DNA of 64,000 nt from JACVCS01 sp038328575 (lineage in GTDB: Bacteria; Planctomycetota; Phycisphaerae; Phycisphaerales; UBA1924), in assembly GCA_038328575.1 (NCBI GenBank), contig JBBQMD010000001.1, positions 62,001 to 126,000 on the forward strand, written 5' to 3'. Made by a program: the position numbers and the translations under genes. Of this stretch, positions 1-8,998 are shown piece by piece. Every line of letters starts with the position of its first letter. Position 1 is the stretch's first letter. The notes beneath the pieces are model-generated. The model saw only the letters and a list, made by a program, of their open reading frames with translations. It searched no databases and was not told the DNA's origin.

Positions 1-1
1 T

Positions 2-394
2 GAGATGGCCAAGATGCTCGCGGCGGCGACGGCTCCTGTGAACGGCCTGTTCTTCGACAGCGTCGATGGCAAGGCGCTGAACGTGAACATCAAGATGACC
101 AAGTCGCTGCGGAACGATGGCGGGAGCGACCATGCGTCGTTCAACGCAGTGGGCGTGCCGGGGTTCTTCTGGGAAGAGGTCGGGCGCGCGGATTACGGGT
201 TTGGCTGGCACACCCAGAACGACAAGCTTGAGCTGGCGATCGCGGAGTATCTAAAGCAGTCGGCGACGTGCACCGCGATCACGGCGTATCGGCTTGCGTC
301 TGCGTCGACGCTGCTGCCGCGAGAAGCGCCGAAGGAGCAGAAAGTGGAGAAGGATGCGGTCGAGCCGGCAACGGTCGGCGCAGGGGCCAGGTGA
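2..394 (+). CDS. M28 family metallopeptidase, C-terminal part (truncated by window edge)
   Basis: The reading frame is open from the first bases of the window, so the true start lies upstream. The visible ~130 residues match the end of an M28 zinc aminopeptidase: GGSDHASF followed by GVPGFFWEE is the substrate-pocket strand, and HTQND corresponds to the HT-x-x-D segment that carries a zinc-binding His in this family. The last ~35 residues (after ASTLLPRE) are a charged, Ala-rich tail with no recognisable domain. It reads toward the S41-type protease about 130 bp downstream, so two peptidase genes stand side by side. Family assignment is good; substrate and localisation cannot be judged without the N-terminus. 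Confidence 0.8.
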   Translation, partial: EMAKMLAAATAPVNGLFFDSVDGKALNVNIKMTKSLRNDGGSDHASFNAVGVPGFFWEEVGRADYGFGWHTQNDKLELAIAEYLKQSATCTAITAYRLASASTLLPREAPKEQKVEKDAVEPATVGAGAR

Positions 395-527
395 TTGAGC
401 AACTGGCGGAGTTTGCTTCGGACGGCTCGGGGCTTTATTCTGTAGCTGTTTGAGAATTGGCCGCGCGAGACGGCGTCGCGGTCGCGGCGCCGGCGTGAGT
501 AATAGGACGCGCGGCAGGTCACCTTTG

Positions 528-3500
528 ATGAGGACGATGATGAACCGAACGGGCACGACGGCGCTGTGTGTGTTGACGTTGGGCGTGGTCAGCGGGATCG
601 TGCTGACGCCGGGGTGCATGGCGCGTGAGCCGCGAGCGGGCGGGGAGACGCCGACGAGCACGGGGGGGGCGGTGCGCCCGGAACGCGCGACGCCCGGAGC
701 GGGCGGTGTGGCGAGCGAGCGCACGGTGGCGCAGGGCAACCCGGCCAAGACGGTCGGGCTGATCCAATATCCCAGCGTGTCGCCAGATGGAAAGTCGATC
801 GTCTTCGCGTGGCTCGCTGACCTGTGGATTGTCAACAGCAAGGGCGGCGGGGCGCAGCGACTCACGGCCCATCCGGGCGAGGAGCGTCGCAGCGCGTGGA
901 GCCCCGACGGCAAGTCGATCGCGTTTGAGAGCGATCGCGACGGCGGGCGGAATCTCTTTGTGATGGACCTGACCAGCGAGGCGGGCGAGCCGATCGCGGG
1001 TGCTGCGCGACGGATCACGACGCTCGATCGCGCGGTGAGCCTGAGCGGCTTCAGCAACGACGGCGCGTCGGTGCTGTTCTCGGGAAACCTGGACGCGACG
1101 CTGTTTCGTTCGACACGGATGTACAAGGCGGCGGTGGATGGGTCCGGGAGCAAGCCGATCGGGAAGTTGACGGAAGCCTTTGGCGGGACGCCGCGGATGA
1201 GCGCTGACGGCGCACGGGTGACGTTCACGCGCGGCCGCCCGGACTTGAACCGGCCGAAGTATCAGGGGAGTGGGAACACCGACGTGTTCGAGATGCGAAC
1301 TGGCGACGGCAACTTCACACGATTGACCAAACACCCGGCGCTGGACGCCGACGCGTTTCCGATGCCGGACGGCTCGACCGTCTTTGTTTCGTCGCGAACC
1401 GGCGTGAACAACGTGTATCGGCTGGCGGCGGGCAGCGACGAAGGCAAGGCCGAGCAGCTCACGTCGTTCAGCGCCACGCCCGAGCAGATCACGATCGGTC
1501 ACGGCGTGCGCGATCTGTCCGTGAACGCGACCGGCACGCTCGCGGCGTTCGTGGTGTGGGACACGCTCTACACGCTGGATCTGACTGCGCGCGGGACAGC
1601 GCCGTTGGCGGTGCGGGTCGTCGCATCGCCCGATGCGCAGGACGGCATCACGCAGCGGATCAACCTGGCCCGCGAGGTGAGCGAGGCGGCGCTGAGCCCC
1701 GACGGTAAGACGCTGGCGGTGATCGCGCGCGGCGAGGTGTTCGTGCGATCTACCGATGAGAACCGGCCAACGCGGCGGGTGACCAGCACACACGGGCGCG
1801 AGCGCGGGCTGGCGTGGTCGCCCGACGGGCGCGTGCTGTGGTTCAGCTCCGATGAGTCGGGCGTGTCGCAGGTGTACTACGCGACGGTGGCGCTGGCGCG
1901 CGAGGACATCTCGCCGAAGGAGGATGAGCCCAAGAAGGATGAGGATGCCAAGAAGAGCGACGAGCCGAAGAAGAACGACGACGCCAAGGACGAGGCAAAG
2001 AAGGACGAGCCAGCAAAGGACGACGACGCCAAGAAAGATGACGCGAAGAAGGATGATGGCGAGAAGAAGCCAGACGCCGACAAGAAGGAGCCCGCGAAGA
2101 AGAAGATCGACTACTCCAAGCGCTGGCAGGAATCCCTGCGGTTTGACGTCAAGCACCTGGACACATCGATGATCCCGACCGGGCGCAACGACGGCGTGCT
2201 CGGGCAGGAAGTCCGATCGCCGGCGCCCTCGCCCGACGGGACCAAACTGATCGTGCAACGCGGGCTTGGGGATCTGGTGCTGCTGGATCTGAAGGCCAGG
2301 ACCGCGAAGGTCCTGCTTGAGTCGTGGAACGAGCCCGACGTGCAGTGGGCGGCGGACTCGCGACACATTGTTTACGGCTTGGAAGACCTGGACTTTAACA
2401 ACGATATCTTCCTGATGGACACCATGGGCGAGGCCGGCAGCGACCTGGCGCGCGGCATCAACCTGACGCGACACCCGGACCTGGATTCCTCGCCCCGCCT
2501 GAGCGCCGATGGAAAGGTTCTCTACTTCCTGAGCGAGCGCGGCAACAAAAACTTCGTGTTTGATGTGTACGCGCTGTTCCTGGACAAAAAGATCGAAGCC
2601 CTGCGCGGATACGAGCTGGACGAGTACTTCAAGAAAGCGGCGGAGACCGCGGGGAAGCGCAAGCCGATCGACCCCGTGCTGTGGGACGAAGCGGAGAAGA
2701 AGGACGACGCAAAGAAGCCGGATGAGGCGGCCGCGGGTAACGACGCGCCGAAGGCGGACGCGGGAGATACCAAGGCCGACGCGAAGCCGCCGGAGAAAGA
2801 TGGCGTAAAGAGTGCTGACGCGAAGCCGAAGAAAGCCAAGGCGGTCGAGCCGCTGAAGTTCGACGTGCAGGACTCGCACCTGCGAGTGCGCAGAGTCTTT
2901 GGGTCGCTTGGGAACAAGGGGAGCCTGGCGATCACGCCGGCGGGCGAGCGCGTGCTGTTTGTCGGTGATGCCGACACGGAGCGGGCGCTGTACTCGATCA
3001 GCTTCAAGGGCGATGACCGCAAGACGGTCTCACCGGGCGCGGCGGGCGGAATCGAAGTTTCCTTGAACGGCTCGAAGGTCAGCTTCGTGCGCACGGGCAC
3101 GGTGTCGCTGACGACGCCTCCGGGAGGCAAAGTTGATGCGATGCCGATCGATGCGCCAGTGGTCATTGATGTCGCGAAGCAGCAACGCCAGAAGTTCCTT
3201 GAGGCGTCGCGGATCATGGGCAACGGCTTCTATCACCCAACGCTCAAGGGCTTGAACTGGAAGGGACTGAACGAGCGTTATCTGTCGCTGGCGCAGCGCA
3301 CGCGCACGCCCGGCGAGTTTGATCGCGTGTTTGAGCAGCTCCTGGGCGAGCTTGACGGCTCGCACACCGGCATCACTTCACCCCCGGCCGGCGGCGCAGG
3401 CAGCGCTCAGGCCATCGGATACCTTGGCATTGATGCCTCGCCCGCGCCGGGGGGTTATCGCGTGGATCGGGTGATCTTTCAAGGACCGGCGGATCGCGAG

Positions 3501-4355
3501 AACGCGAAGCTGCGGGCGGGTGACGTGATCACGACGATCGAGGGCGAGCCGTTGAGCCCGGACGCGAACGCACTGCCGACGATTGATTTGCACGCCGCGA
3601 TGAGCGGGAGAGCTGGAAAAGAGACGCTGATCGTGGTGGAGCGGGCGCAGGCTTTGCCGGCGCTCCCGGGAACGATCCTGGTAATACCGTCGAGCGCGGC
3701 GGAGGACAACAACACTCGGTACGCCGATGAGGTGCGCGGTCGGGCGAAAAAAGTGGACGAGCTCTCGAAGGGGCGGCTTGGCTATCTGCACATTCGTTCG
3801 ATGAGCCAGCCCTCGGTGGATGACTTTGAGCGTGATTTGTTCGCGGCGGCTTCCGGCAAAGATGGGCTGATTATCGACGTGCGCGACAACGGCGGCGGCT
3901 CGACTGCGGACATCTTGCTCTCGTCGCTGACGGCGCCGAACCACGCGTGGACGGTGCCGCGCGGGGCGGATCCGAAGGCGACGCCGCGCGACGCATACCC
4001 GCGGGATCGGCGATTGATCTATGGATACAGCCGGCCGATCAACGTGCTGATCAACGAGAACTCGTTCTCCAACGCGGAGATCTTCGCTCACGCGATCAAG
4101 ACGATCAAGCGGGGAACGCTGGTGGGCACGCGCACGTTCGGCGGCGTGATCTCGACGGGGGCGGCGTCGCTGATCGACGGCACGACCATCCGCACGCCGT
4201 TCCGCGGGTGGTATCTGCCGGACGGGACGGACTACGAGAACAACGGCGCGTCGCCGGACATCAACGTTGAGAAGACGCCGCAGGACGAGGCGGCGGGACG
4301 CGATGCGCAGTTGGAAGCGGCGGTGAAGGAGTTGCTGGGTCGCGTTGCGAAGTGA
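528..4355 (+). CDS. Tricorn-like S41 serine protease with beta-propeller and PDZ domains
   Basis: About 1,275 aa. The ATG at 528 begins an export signal ending in a lipobox-like LTPGC, so a membrane-anchored lipoprotein is likely; the open frame runs further upstream but that part is Arg-rich and not signal-like. WD40/PD40-type propeller repeats (SPDGKSI, SADGARV, SPDGRVL) fill most of residues 70-850, then a PDZ-like domain (YLGIDASP to AGDVITTIEGEPL, about 960-1,010) and a C-terminal S41/tricorn catalytic domain. The NSFSNAE segment (about 1,178-1,184) should carry the nucleophilic Ser. Two very Lys/Asp/Ala-rich spacers (nt about 1,915-2,110 and 2,690-2,850) interrupt the propeller. Tricorn-type proteases trim oligopeptides; here the export signal suggests periplasmic peptide turnover. 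Confidence 0.88.
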   Translation: MRTMMNRTGTTALCVLTLGVVSGIVLTPGCMAREPRAGGETPTSTGGAVRPERATPGAGGVASERTVAQGNPAKTVGLIQYPSVSPDGKSIVFAWLADLWIVNSKGGGAQRLTAHPGEERRSAWSPDGKSIAFESDRDGGRNLFVMDLTSEAGEPIAGAARRITTLDRAVSLSGFSNDGASVLFSGNLDATLFRSTRMYKAAVDGSGSKPIGKLTEAFGGTPRMSADGARVTFTRGRPDLNRPKYQGSGNTDVFEMRTGDGNFTRLTKHPALDADAFPMPDGSTVFVSSRTGVNNVYRLAAGSDEGKAEQLTSFSATPEQITIGHGVRDLSVNATGTLAAFVVWDTLYTLDLTARGTAPLAVRVVASPDAQDGITQRINLAREVSEAALSPDGKTLAVIARGEVFVRSTDENRPTRRVTSTHGRERGLAWSPDGRVLWFSSDESGVSQVYYATVALAREDISPKEDEPKKDEDAKKSDEPKKNDDAKDEAKKDEPAKDDDAKKDDAKKDDGEKKPDADKKEPAKKKIDYSKRWQESLRFDVKHLDTSMIPTGRNDGVLGQEVRSPAPSPDGTKLIVQRGLGDLVLLDLKARTAKVLLESWNEPDVQWAADSRHIVYGLEDLDFNNDIFLMDTMGEAGSDLARGINLTRHPDLDSSPRLSADGKVLYFLSERGNKNFVFDVYALFLDKKIEALRGYELDEYFKKAAETAGKRKPIDPVLWDEAEKKDDAKKPDEAAAGNDAPKADAGDTKADAKPPEKDGVKSADAKPKKAKAVEPLKFDVQDSHLRVRRVFGSLGNKGSLAITPAGERVLFVGDADTERALYSISFKGDDRKTVSPGAAGGIEVSLNGSKVSFVRTGTVSLTTPPGGKVDAMPIDAPVVIDVAKQQRQKFLEASRIMGNGFYHPTLKGLNWKGLNERYLSLAQRTRTPGEFDRVFEQLLGELDGSHTGITSPPAGGAGSAQAIGYLGIDASPAPGGYRVDRVIFQGPADRENAKLRAGDVITTIEGEPLSPDANALPTIDLHAAMSGRAGKETLIVVERAQALPALPGTILVIPSSAAEDNNTRYADEVRGRAKKVDELSKGRLGYLHIRSMSQPSVDDFERDLFAAASGKDGLIIDVRDNGGGSTADILLSSLTAPNHAWTVPRGADPKATPRDAYPRDRRLIYGYSRPINVLINENSFSNAEIFAHAIKTIKRGTLVGTRTFGGVISTGAASLIDGTTIRTPFRGWYLPDGTDYENNGASPDINVEKTPQDEAAGRDAQLEAAVKELLGRVAK

Positions 4356-4415
4356 GGCATAGAGAAGCGACCCGGCAACGCCAGGGCCGCTGGCACAAAG
4401 CTGCGTCGTCTCAAA

Positions 4416-5975
4416 CTAGACTGTTAGCGCGGCCGCGCGGGTGGTAATGGTCTTCGCGACTCGGATGCCGGCTTGTAGGGCGCCTTCCATGTAGCCAGGG
4501 AAGGCGTGGCAGGTGTGTTCGCCAGCGAAGTGCAGCCGCGGTTCAGCGAAGCCGCCACGAAGACCCTGTTGGAGAGTCTTGCCGAAGGTGGTGATCTGGC
4601 CGGGGGCGGGGAAGGAGTAGGCGGCGCGGGTCCACGCGTCGCTGGGCCAGTTCATGAACCGCACTTCGGCGGTTCGCTTCTCGAGGCCCGGATAAAGCTT
4701 CGTGAGCGCGGCAAGTCCGGCGGGGCGCTGCGCATCCAGCGGCAGTCCACGAAGCGCCTCGGCACCGGGGCCGCCGCTGAACCCGGCGAGGGCGGAGCCG
4801 GGGCCATCCTGGCCGTCGGTCGGGTCCCACGTGAGGTGAATGGGGCCGTCGCTGAACGCGTAGGGGGAGACTTTCTCAGCGAGCCAGAACGGCTCATCGA
4901 TCGCGGCGAAGAACTTCCACGCCACGCCCATTTGCACGCGCGTTGCCATCACCTCGCGCGCGAGATCGGGCGGCCCAAAGCTGATCTTGGAGTAGACGCT
5001 GGGCGCGCAGGCCAGCACAACCTCATCGGAGTCCACCCGCTCGCCGCTGGAGGTGAGCATGCTCACGCGACCGTCGCTCGCAGTGAGATCGATGCGGGAG
5101 ATGGGCGTGCCAAGGCGGATGCGCTCGGCGCCGATCGAGTCGGCGAAGCGCTGGGCCAGTTGCTGGTTGCCACCCTTGCAGCGGAAGTCCTCGCTGTGCA
5201 ACCAGAAGCGTTCGACGCCGCCGCCTTTGAGCATCGCAAGAAACGCCAGCGAACTCATGCGCTCCAGTTGCTGGGCGTTGTCGGCTTCGATGAGCACGCG
5301 GACGAGACGCTTGGTCTGCGCCGTAGCGTCGAGCTGGTCAAACCATTGGCCCATGGAGCGGGCGTCCCACTGCGCGGCCAACTCGGTCTTCCAGGGTTCG
5401 TCGGCGTTGGTCGCCAGCGCCTCGGCGTTCAGCGTGCGAAGGGCTATCTCGGCCCGCTCGTAGATCCGCCCGGCTTCCAAGTCAGTCAGTCGCTCGCCCT
5501 CGAGCACGATCGGTGAGGTGAGATCGTCGTGTGCCGCGACATCACTCATGGTGAGATCAAACTTCTTGGCATAGGCGAGCCACGCGGGGTGGTTGGAGCC
5601 GATGAACTCGGCGCCGCCCTCGACGACTTTGCCCGGGACGAACTCCGTCAGCGAGAGCACGCGCCCGCCGACACGCGGGCGGGCGTCAAAGACGGTGACG
5701 TCATGACCCGCGACCGAGAGCTCGTGCGCACAGGAGAGGCCCGAAAGCCCGGCGCCGATCACCGCGATGCGCCGACGCACCGCCGGCTTTGCGGGGCTGC
5801 CGCGCCCGTCGGTCGGCGGCTGGGCCACGCCAGCGCGGGCAAGGGTCGATAGCGGGCCCGAGACGAGCAGGCCGGCGCCGGCGACGAGCGATGCGCGAAG
5901 CATCTCGCGACGTGAGCATTCCCAACGATTGCGATCAAAGCGGCGTGCCAGACGAGACATGATTGAGGTAGTCAT
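4416..5975 (-). CDS. Tat-exported flavin monoamine oxidase-like protein
   Basis: 519 aa. I start at the ATG at 5975 because what follows is a twin-arginine signal (SRREMLRASLVAGAGLLVSG); the frame stays open far upstream but that portion is antisense to the mutase gene. After the signal come the Rossmann motif GAGLSGLSCAHELSVAGHDV and the downstream GRV segment typical of FAD amine oxidases; near the C-terminus FAGEHTCHAFPGYMEGA closes the FAD site. Such enzymes oxidise primary amines, polyamines or amino acids to aldehydes with H2O2. Tat export of a pre-folded FAD protein to the periplasm fits the family. It is divergent from the acyl-CoA mutase gene and convergent with the tricorn-like protease. 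Substrate unknown. Confidence 0.88.
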   Translation of the reverse strand: MTTSIMSRLARRFDRNRWECSRREMLRASLVAGAGLLVSGPLSTLARAGVAQPPTDGRGSPAKPAVRRRIAVIGAGLSGLSCAHELSVAGHDVTVFDARPRVGGRVLSLTEFVPGKVVEGGAEFIGSNHPAWLAYAKKFDLTMSDVAAHDDLTSPIVLEGERLTDLEAGRIYERAEIALRTLNAEALATNADEPWKTELAAQWDARSMGQWFDQLDATAQTKRLVRVLIEADNAQQLERMSSLAFLAMLKGGGVERFWLHSEDFRCKGGNQQLAQRFADSIGAERIRLGTPISRIDLTASDGRVSMLTSSGERVDSDEVVLACAPSVYSKISFGPPDLAREVMATRVQMGVAWKFFAAIDEPFWLAEKVSPYAFSDGPIHLTWDPTDGQDGPGSALAGFSGGPGAEALRGLPLDAQRPAGLAALTKLYPGLEKRTAEVRFMNWPSDAWTRAAYSFPAPGQITTFGKTLQQGLRGGFAEPRLHFAGEHTCHAFPGYMEGALQAGIRVAKTITTRAAALTV

Positions 5976-6122
5976 GCCGCGAGTGTACCGATGCTCTGCG
6001 ACTGCGCCAACAAGGTTGATCGGGTGCGGCGGGGCCTGTGGATGACGATGGTGCTTGACGCTGCCCCGGAGATATACTTGGTTTCCCGCAATTTTCGCGA
6101 CCATCAGACCGAGAGGTATCGA

Positions 6123-7988
6123 ATGACGACTGCACCGAACCGGAACTCGACCCCTTCCGGCATCCCCTCTCAAGCCGCGCACGGGAAGGTGGACCCGAAG
6201 GCCGTCACGATCTCGGGTTTGATTCTGGACCCGGTGAGCACGCCGCTGACGCCGGTGGAGTCGTTGCGCAATGTCGAGCGAGACATCCCAGCGCCCGGGA
6301 CGTACCCGTTCACCCGCGGCCTGTTCCCGCAAGGATATCGCACGCGCCTTTGGACCATGCGCCAGTTTGCCGGCTTCGGCAGCGCCGACGACACGAACCA
6401 GCGGTTCAAGTACATCCTGAATCAGGGCAAGGGCACTAGCGCCAACACCGGCCTGAGCACGGCCTTTGACCTGCCCACGCTGATGGGACGCGACAGCGAC
6501 GACGCGCTCAGCGCCGGCGAAGTCGGCAAGTGTGGCGTCGCCATCTGCACGATCGAGGACATGCACCGGCTGTACGCGGACATTCCCGTGGACAAGGTCA
6601 CGGTGAGTCAGACCATCAATGGCCCGGCGGCGGTGATCTGGGCGATGTACCTCGCTCACGCGCTGCAGCGCGGCATGAAGTGGGAGAACCTCGGCGGCAC
6701 GCTTCAGAACGACATCCTCAAAGAGTTCCACGCGCAGAACGAGTTCATCTACCCGCCGGAGCCGAGCGTCAAGCTCGTCGTGGACACGATCGAGTTTCAG
6801 AGCCGGTATCTGGCGAAGTGGAACAGCGTCAGCATCAGCGGGTATCACATCCGCGAGGCCGGCAGCACCGCGGTGCAAGAGCTGGCGTTCACGCTTCGCG
6901 ACGGCATGGAGTACGTCGAGGCGTGCCTCGAACGCGGCATGCCGATCGACGAGTTCGCGCCGCGGTTGAGCTTCTTCTTCAACTCGCACAACGAGTTCTT
7001 TGAAGAGATCTGCAAGCTGCGGGCGGCACGCCGGATCTGGGCGCGGATGATGAAGGATCGGTATCAGGCCAAGAGCGAGCGATCGCTCTACATGAAGACG
7101 CACGTGCAGACCGCCGGGTGCAGCCTGACCGAGCAGCAGCCGCTGAACAACATCGTGCGCGTGGCCTATCAGGCGATGGCGGCGGTCCTTGGCGGTTGCC
7201 AGAGCCTGCACACCGACAGCATGGATGAGACGCTGGGGCTGCCCACAGAGCAGGCCGTGACGGTCGCGCTGCGGACGCAGCAGATCCTGGCGCACGAGAC
7301 GGGCGTGACGCGCGTTGCCGACCCGCTGGGCGGCTCGTGGTTCATCGAGCAGATGACCGACTCAATCGAGAGCGGCGCGCTGGACTACATCAGCGAGATC
7401 GACGCGATGGGGAGTTATGAAATGGCCAAACTGTCAAATGGCCAAGTTGCCAAACTGGAACCGGCGGAGCGGCGGGCTGGGGTTTATGCTCCGCGCGCGG
7501 CGTATGGGCGTGGCGTGGTGCATGGGATCAACAAGGGGTATTTCCGCCGGCAGATCGCCGAGGCGAGCTACCGGTACAGCGAGGAGTGCGAGGCGGGCGA
7601 CCGCATCACCGTCGGCGTGAACGCGTACGTGGACAACGACGAGACGCGTCCGATCGACATCCTGCAAATCCCCCACACCGTCGAGATCGAGCAGTGCGCA
7701 CGTCTCAGCGCGTTCAAGGCCCGGCGCGATGCGGGCAAGGTCAAGCGTGCGCTGGACAATGTCCGCGCCGCGTGCCAGGGGAAGGCGATCGTGAGCCAGT
7801 TTGCGGAACTCCCCTGGGGCTCCGGCGCGGGCTCGGCGGGCGCGGTTCACGCCACGGGCGCAGGGCTGCACGCGACGAACGTCATGCCCGCGCTCATCGA
7901 GGGCGCTCTGGCCAACTGCACGCTCGGCGAGATGGTCCAGGCGATGGCGGATATCTACGGGCGGTATAGCGGCGGGCCGGAGTGGTGA
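6123..7988 (+). CDS. Coenzyme B12-dependent acyl-CoA mutase, large (catalytic) subunit, methylmalonyl-CoA mutase family
   Basis: 621 aa. ATG at 6123 preceded by GAGAGG at a good distance. The TIM-barrel catalytic domain is clear: TYPFTRG, LWTMRQFAGFG, TAFDLPT, TLQNDILKEF, SISGYHIREAGST, RLSFFFN and TQTAGCSLT. There is no C-terminal B12-binding domain (no DxHxxG), so a separate small subunit is needed; none is in the window. At positions that read substrate in the family I see Phe (RGLFPQGY) where methylmalonyl-CoA mutase has Tyr89 and Lys (PSVKL) where it has Arg207, so the substrate is uncertain. A ~32-residue insertion around residues 431-470 contains a repeated AAATGGCCAA unit. The FRG-domain gene starts 2 bp downstream. 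Confidence 0.9.
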   Translation: MTTAPNRNSTPSGIPSQAAHGKVDPKAVTISGLILDPVSTPLTPVESLRNVERDIPAPGTYPFTRGLFPQGYRTRLWTMRQFAGFGSADDTNQRFKYILNQGKGTSANTGLSTAFDLPTLMGRDSDDALSAGEVGKCGVAICTIEDMHRLYADIPVDKVTVSQTINGPAAVIWAMYLAHALQRGMKWENLGGTLQNDILKEFHAQNEFIYPPEPSVKLVVDTIEFQSRYLAKWNSVSISGYHIREAGSTAVQELAFTLRDGMEYVEACLERGMPIDEFAPRLSFFFNSHNEFFEEICKLRAARRIWARMMKDRYQAKSERSLYMKTHVQTAGCSLTEQQPLNNIVRVAYQAMAAVLGGCQSLHTDSMDETLGLPTEQAVTVALRTQQILAHETGVTRVADPLGGSWFIEQMTDSIESGALDYISEIDAMGSYEMAKLSNGQVAKLEPAERRAGVYAPRAAYGRGVVHGINKGYFRRQIAEASYRYSEECEAGDRITVGVNAYVDNDETRPIDILQIPHTVEIEQCARLSAFKARRDAGKVKRALDNVRAACQGKAIVSQFAELPWGSGAGSAGAVHATGAGLHATNVMPALIEGALANCTLGEMVQAMADIYGRYSGGPEW

Positions 7989-7990
7989 GC

Positions 7991-8734
7991 ATGGCCGAAA
8001 AAAGTCGCACGCTCTCAACACGAATCTCGTGGTCCAGCTTCGCGAAGTTCGAAGAGCGGATGAACTCTCATTTCTTTGGTCGCGGCATTGTCGCGCGGAG
8101 GCGATTCGTTTTTCGAGGAATGGCCGACAGCCGATGGCGCCTGGAAACGACACTTGATCGTTATAGCGGCAAGCTCGATCTCAAAGATCGTACCGCTATA
8201 CAAGGTCGGCTGCGTAGCGAGTTCGTTCGAGAAGGACTCGGGTACCACTCGGAACTCCGGAAACTCCACGACGATGAGCAGGACCTGCTCGGACGACACC
8301 ATGGGCTGCCGTCGCGTTACATGGATTGGACGGAATCACCGTTCATCGCCGCGTACTTTGCGTTCACTGATTCGCGGCACGATCGCCCGGACCCCCCGAC
8401 TCATGTGAGCATCTATCGGTTGAATCTCGGCAATCTCGACGTCGCGAGTCGCCTGTCCATCAAACGGGAAACGGATCTCTCTTGGCACAATGCTCGGGCA
8501 CACGAGCAGCAGTCGGTGTTCATCGCGGGGGACGACCCGAGCGTATCATTTGACGCAGTCGTGGGCTCTGGGCTCACGAAATATGAAATCCCGGCGAGCG
8601 AGCGATGGAGCGTTCTCTCTCGGCTCGACAGCATGGGCGTGACGTCGGCCCAGTTGTTCCGAAGTCTTGATGGTGCCGCCCAAACGGCCGCGCTTCGTAT
8701 CCGTCCTGAGATGAGAGGTGAGTCACATGTCTAA
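7991..8734 (+). CDS. FRG domain-containing protein
   Basis: 247 aa. ATG at 7991, with GGAG upstream inside the end of the mutase gene; in-frame GTG codons at 7982 and 7985 are alternatives. The FRG signature is present as FRGMADSRWRLETTLDR (about 41-57) and HHGLPSRYMDWTESPFIAAY (about 103-122). FRG domains are small modules of unresolved biochemistry, often in mobile or defence-linked genes. The gene is AT-richer than its neighbours. It overlaps the next small gene by 8 bp, indicating translational coupling. The remainder (about 130-247) has no motif I recognise. Function unknown; a toxin, defence or regulatory role is only inference. Confidence 0.8.
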   Translation: MAEKSRTLSTRISWSSFAKFEERMNSHFFGRGIVARRRFVFRGMADSRWRLETTLDRYSGKLDLKDRTAIQGRLRSEFVREGLGYHSELRKLHDDEQDLLGRHHGLPSRYMDWTESPFIAAYFAFTDSRHDRPDPPTHVSIYRLNLGNLDVASRLSIKRETDLSWHNARAHEQQSVFIAGDDPSVSFDAVVGSGLTKYEIPASERWSVLSRLDSMGVTSAQLFRSLDGAAQTAALRIRPEMRGESHV

Positions 8735-8978
8735 ACATGAAGCCAGTGGCACTGATCGCGACGATCTGGAATCACCTTTCGACACCGATCTGGTGAACGA
8801 GTTCGTCAAGGCGGGCGTCCCCGTCGATCGTCTTGCATACTCCGCACAGTTCGAGGAGATCTTCAAGAAGCTCGAAGCGAAGGGCGACAAGCGTGATCGC
8901 GCGGCGATGTATCAGCGTTTGCTGAATCTACGAAAATCTGGTCGATTGCCGCTCGTCCACACGCGCCGTTCCGCCTGA
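8727..8978 (+). CDS. Small uncharacterised protein coupled to the FRG gene
   Basis: 83 aa. ATG at 8727 with GAGAGGTG about 5 bases upstream, inside the 3' end of the FRG gene; an in-frame GTG at 8718 is less likely because it overlaps that ribosome site. The protein is highly charged and mostly helical by inspection: VNEFVKAGVPVDRLAYSAQF, FKKLEAKGDKRDR, MYQRLLNLRKSGRLP. No family recognised; no signal peptide or membrane segment. The 8-bp overlap and the size fit an accessory or antitoxin-like partner of the FRG protein, but nothing in its sequence proves this. It ends 20 bp before the convergent stop of the type VII-like ATPase gene. Confidence 0.6.
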   Translation: MSKHEASGTDRDDLESPFDTDLVNEFVKAGVPVDRLAYSAQFEEIFKKLEAKGDKRDRAAMYQRLLNLRKSGRLPLVHTRRSA

Positions 8979-8998
8979 GAGACCTCGCAATCGGTTCG

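Noticed and set aside
519..2879. 786-codon minus frame opposite the tricorn-like gene
   Set aside because: Antisense frame produced by high third-position GC; Leu/Arg/Val-rich with no motifs.
4416..7295. 959-codon minus frame covering the amine oxidase and the mutase region
   Set aside because: The part above 5975 is antisense to the mutase gene and low-complexity Arg/Leu/His sequence; the Tat signal fixes the real start at 5975.
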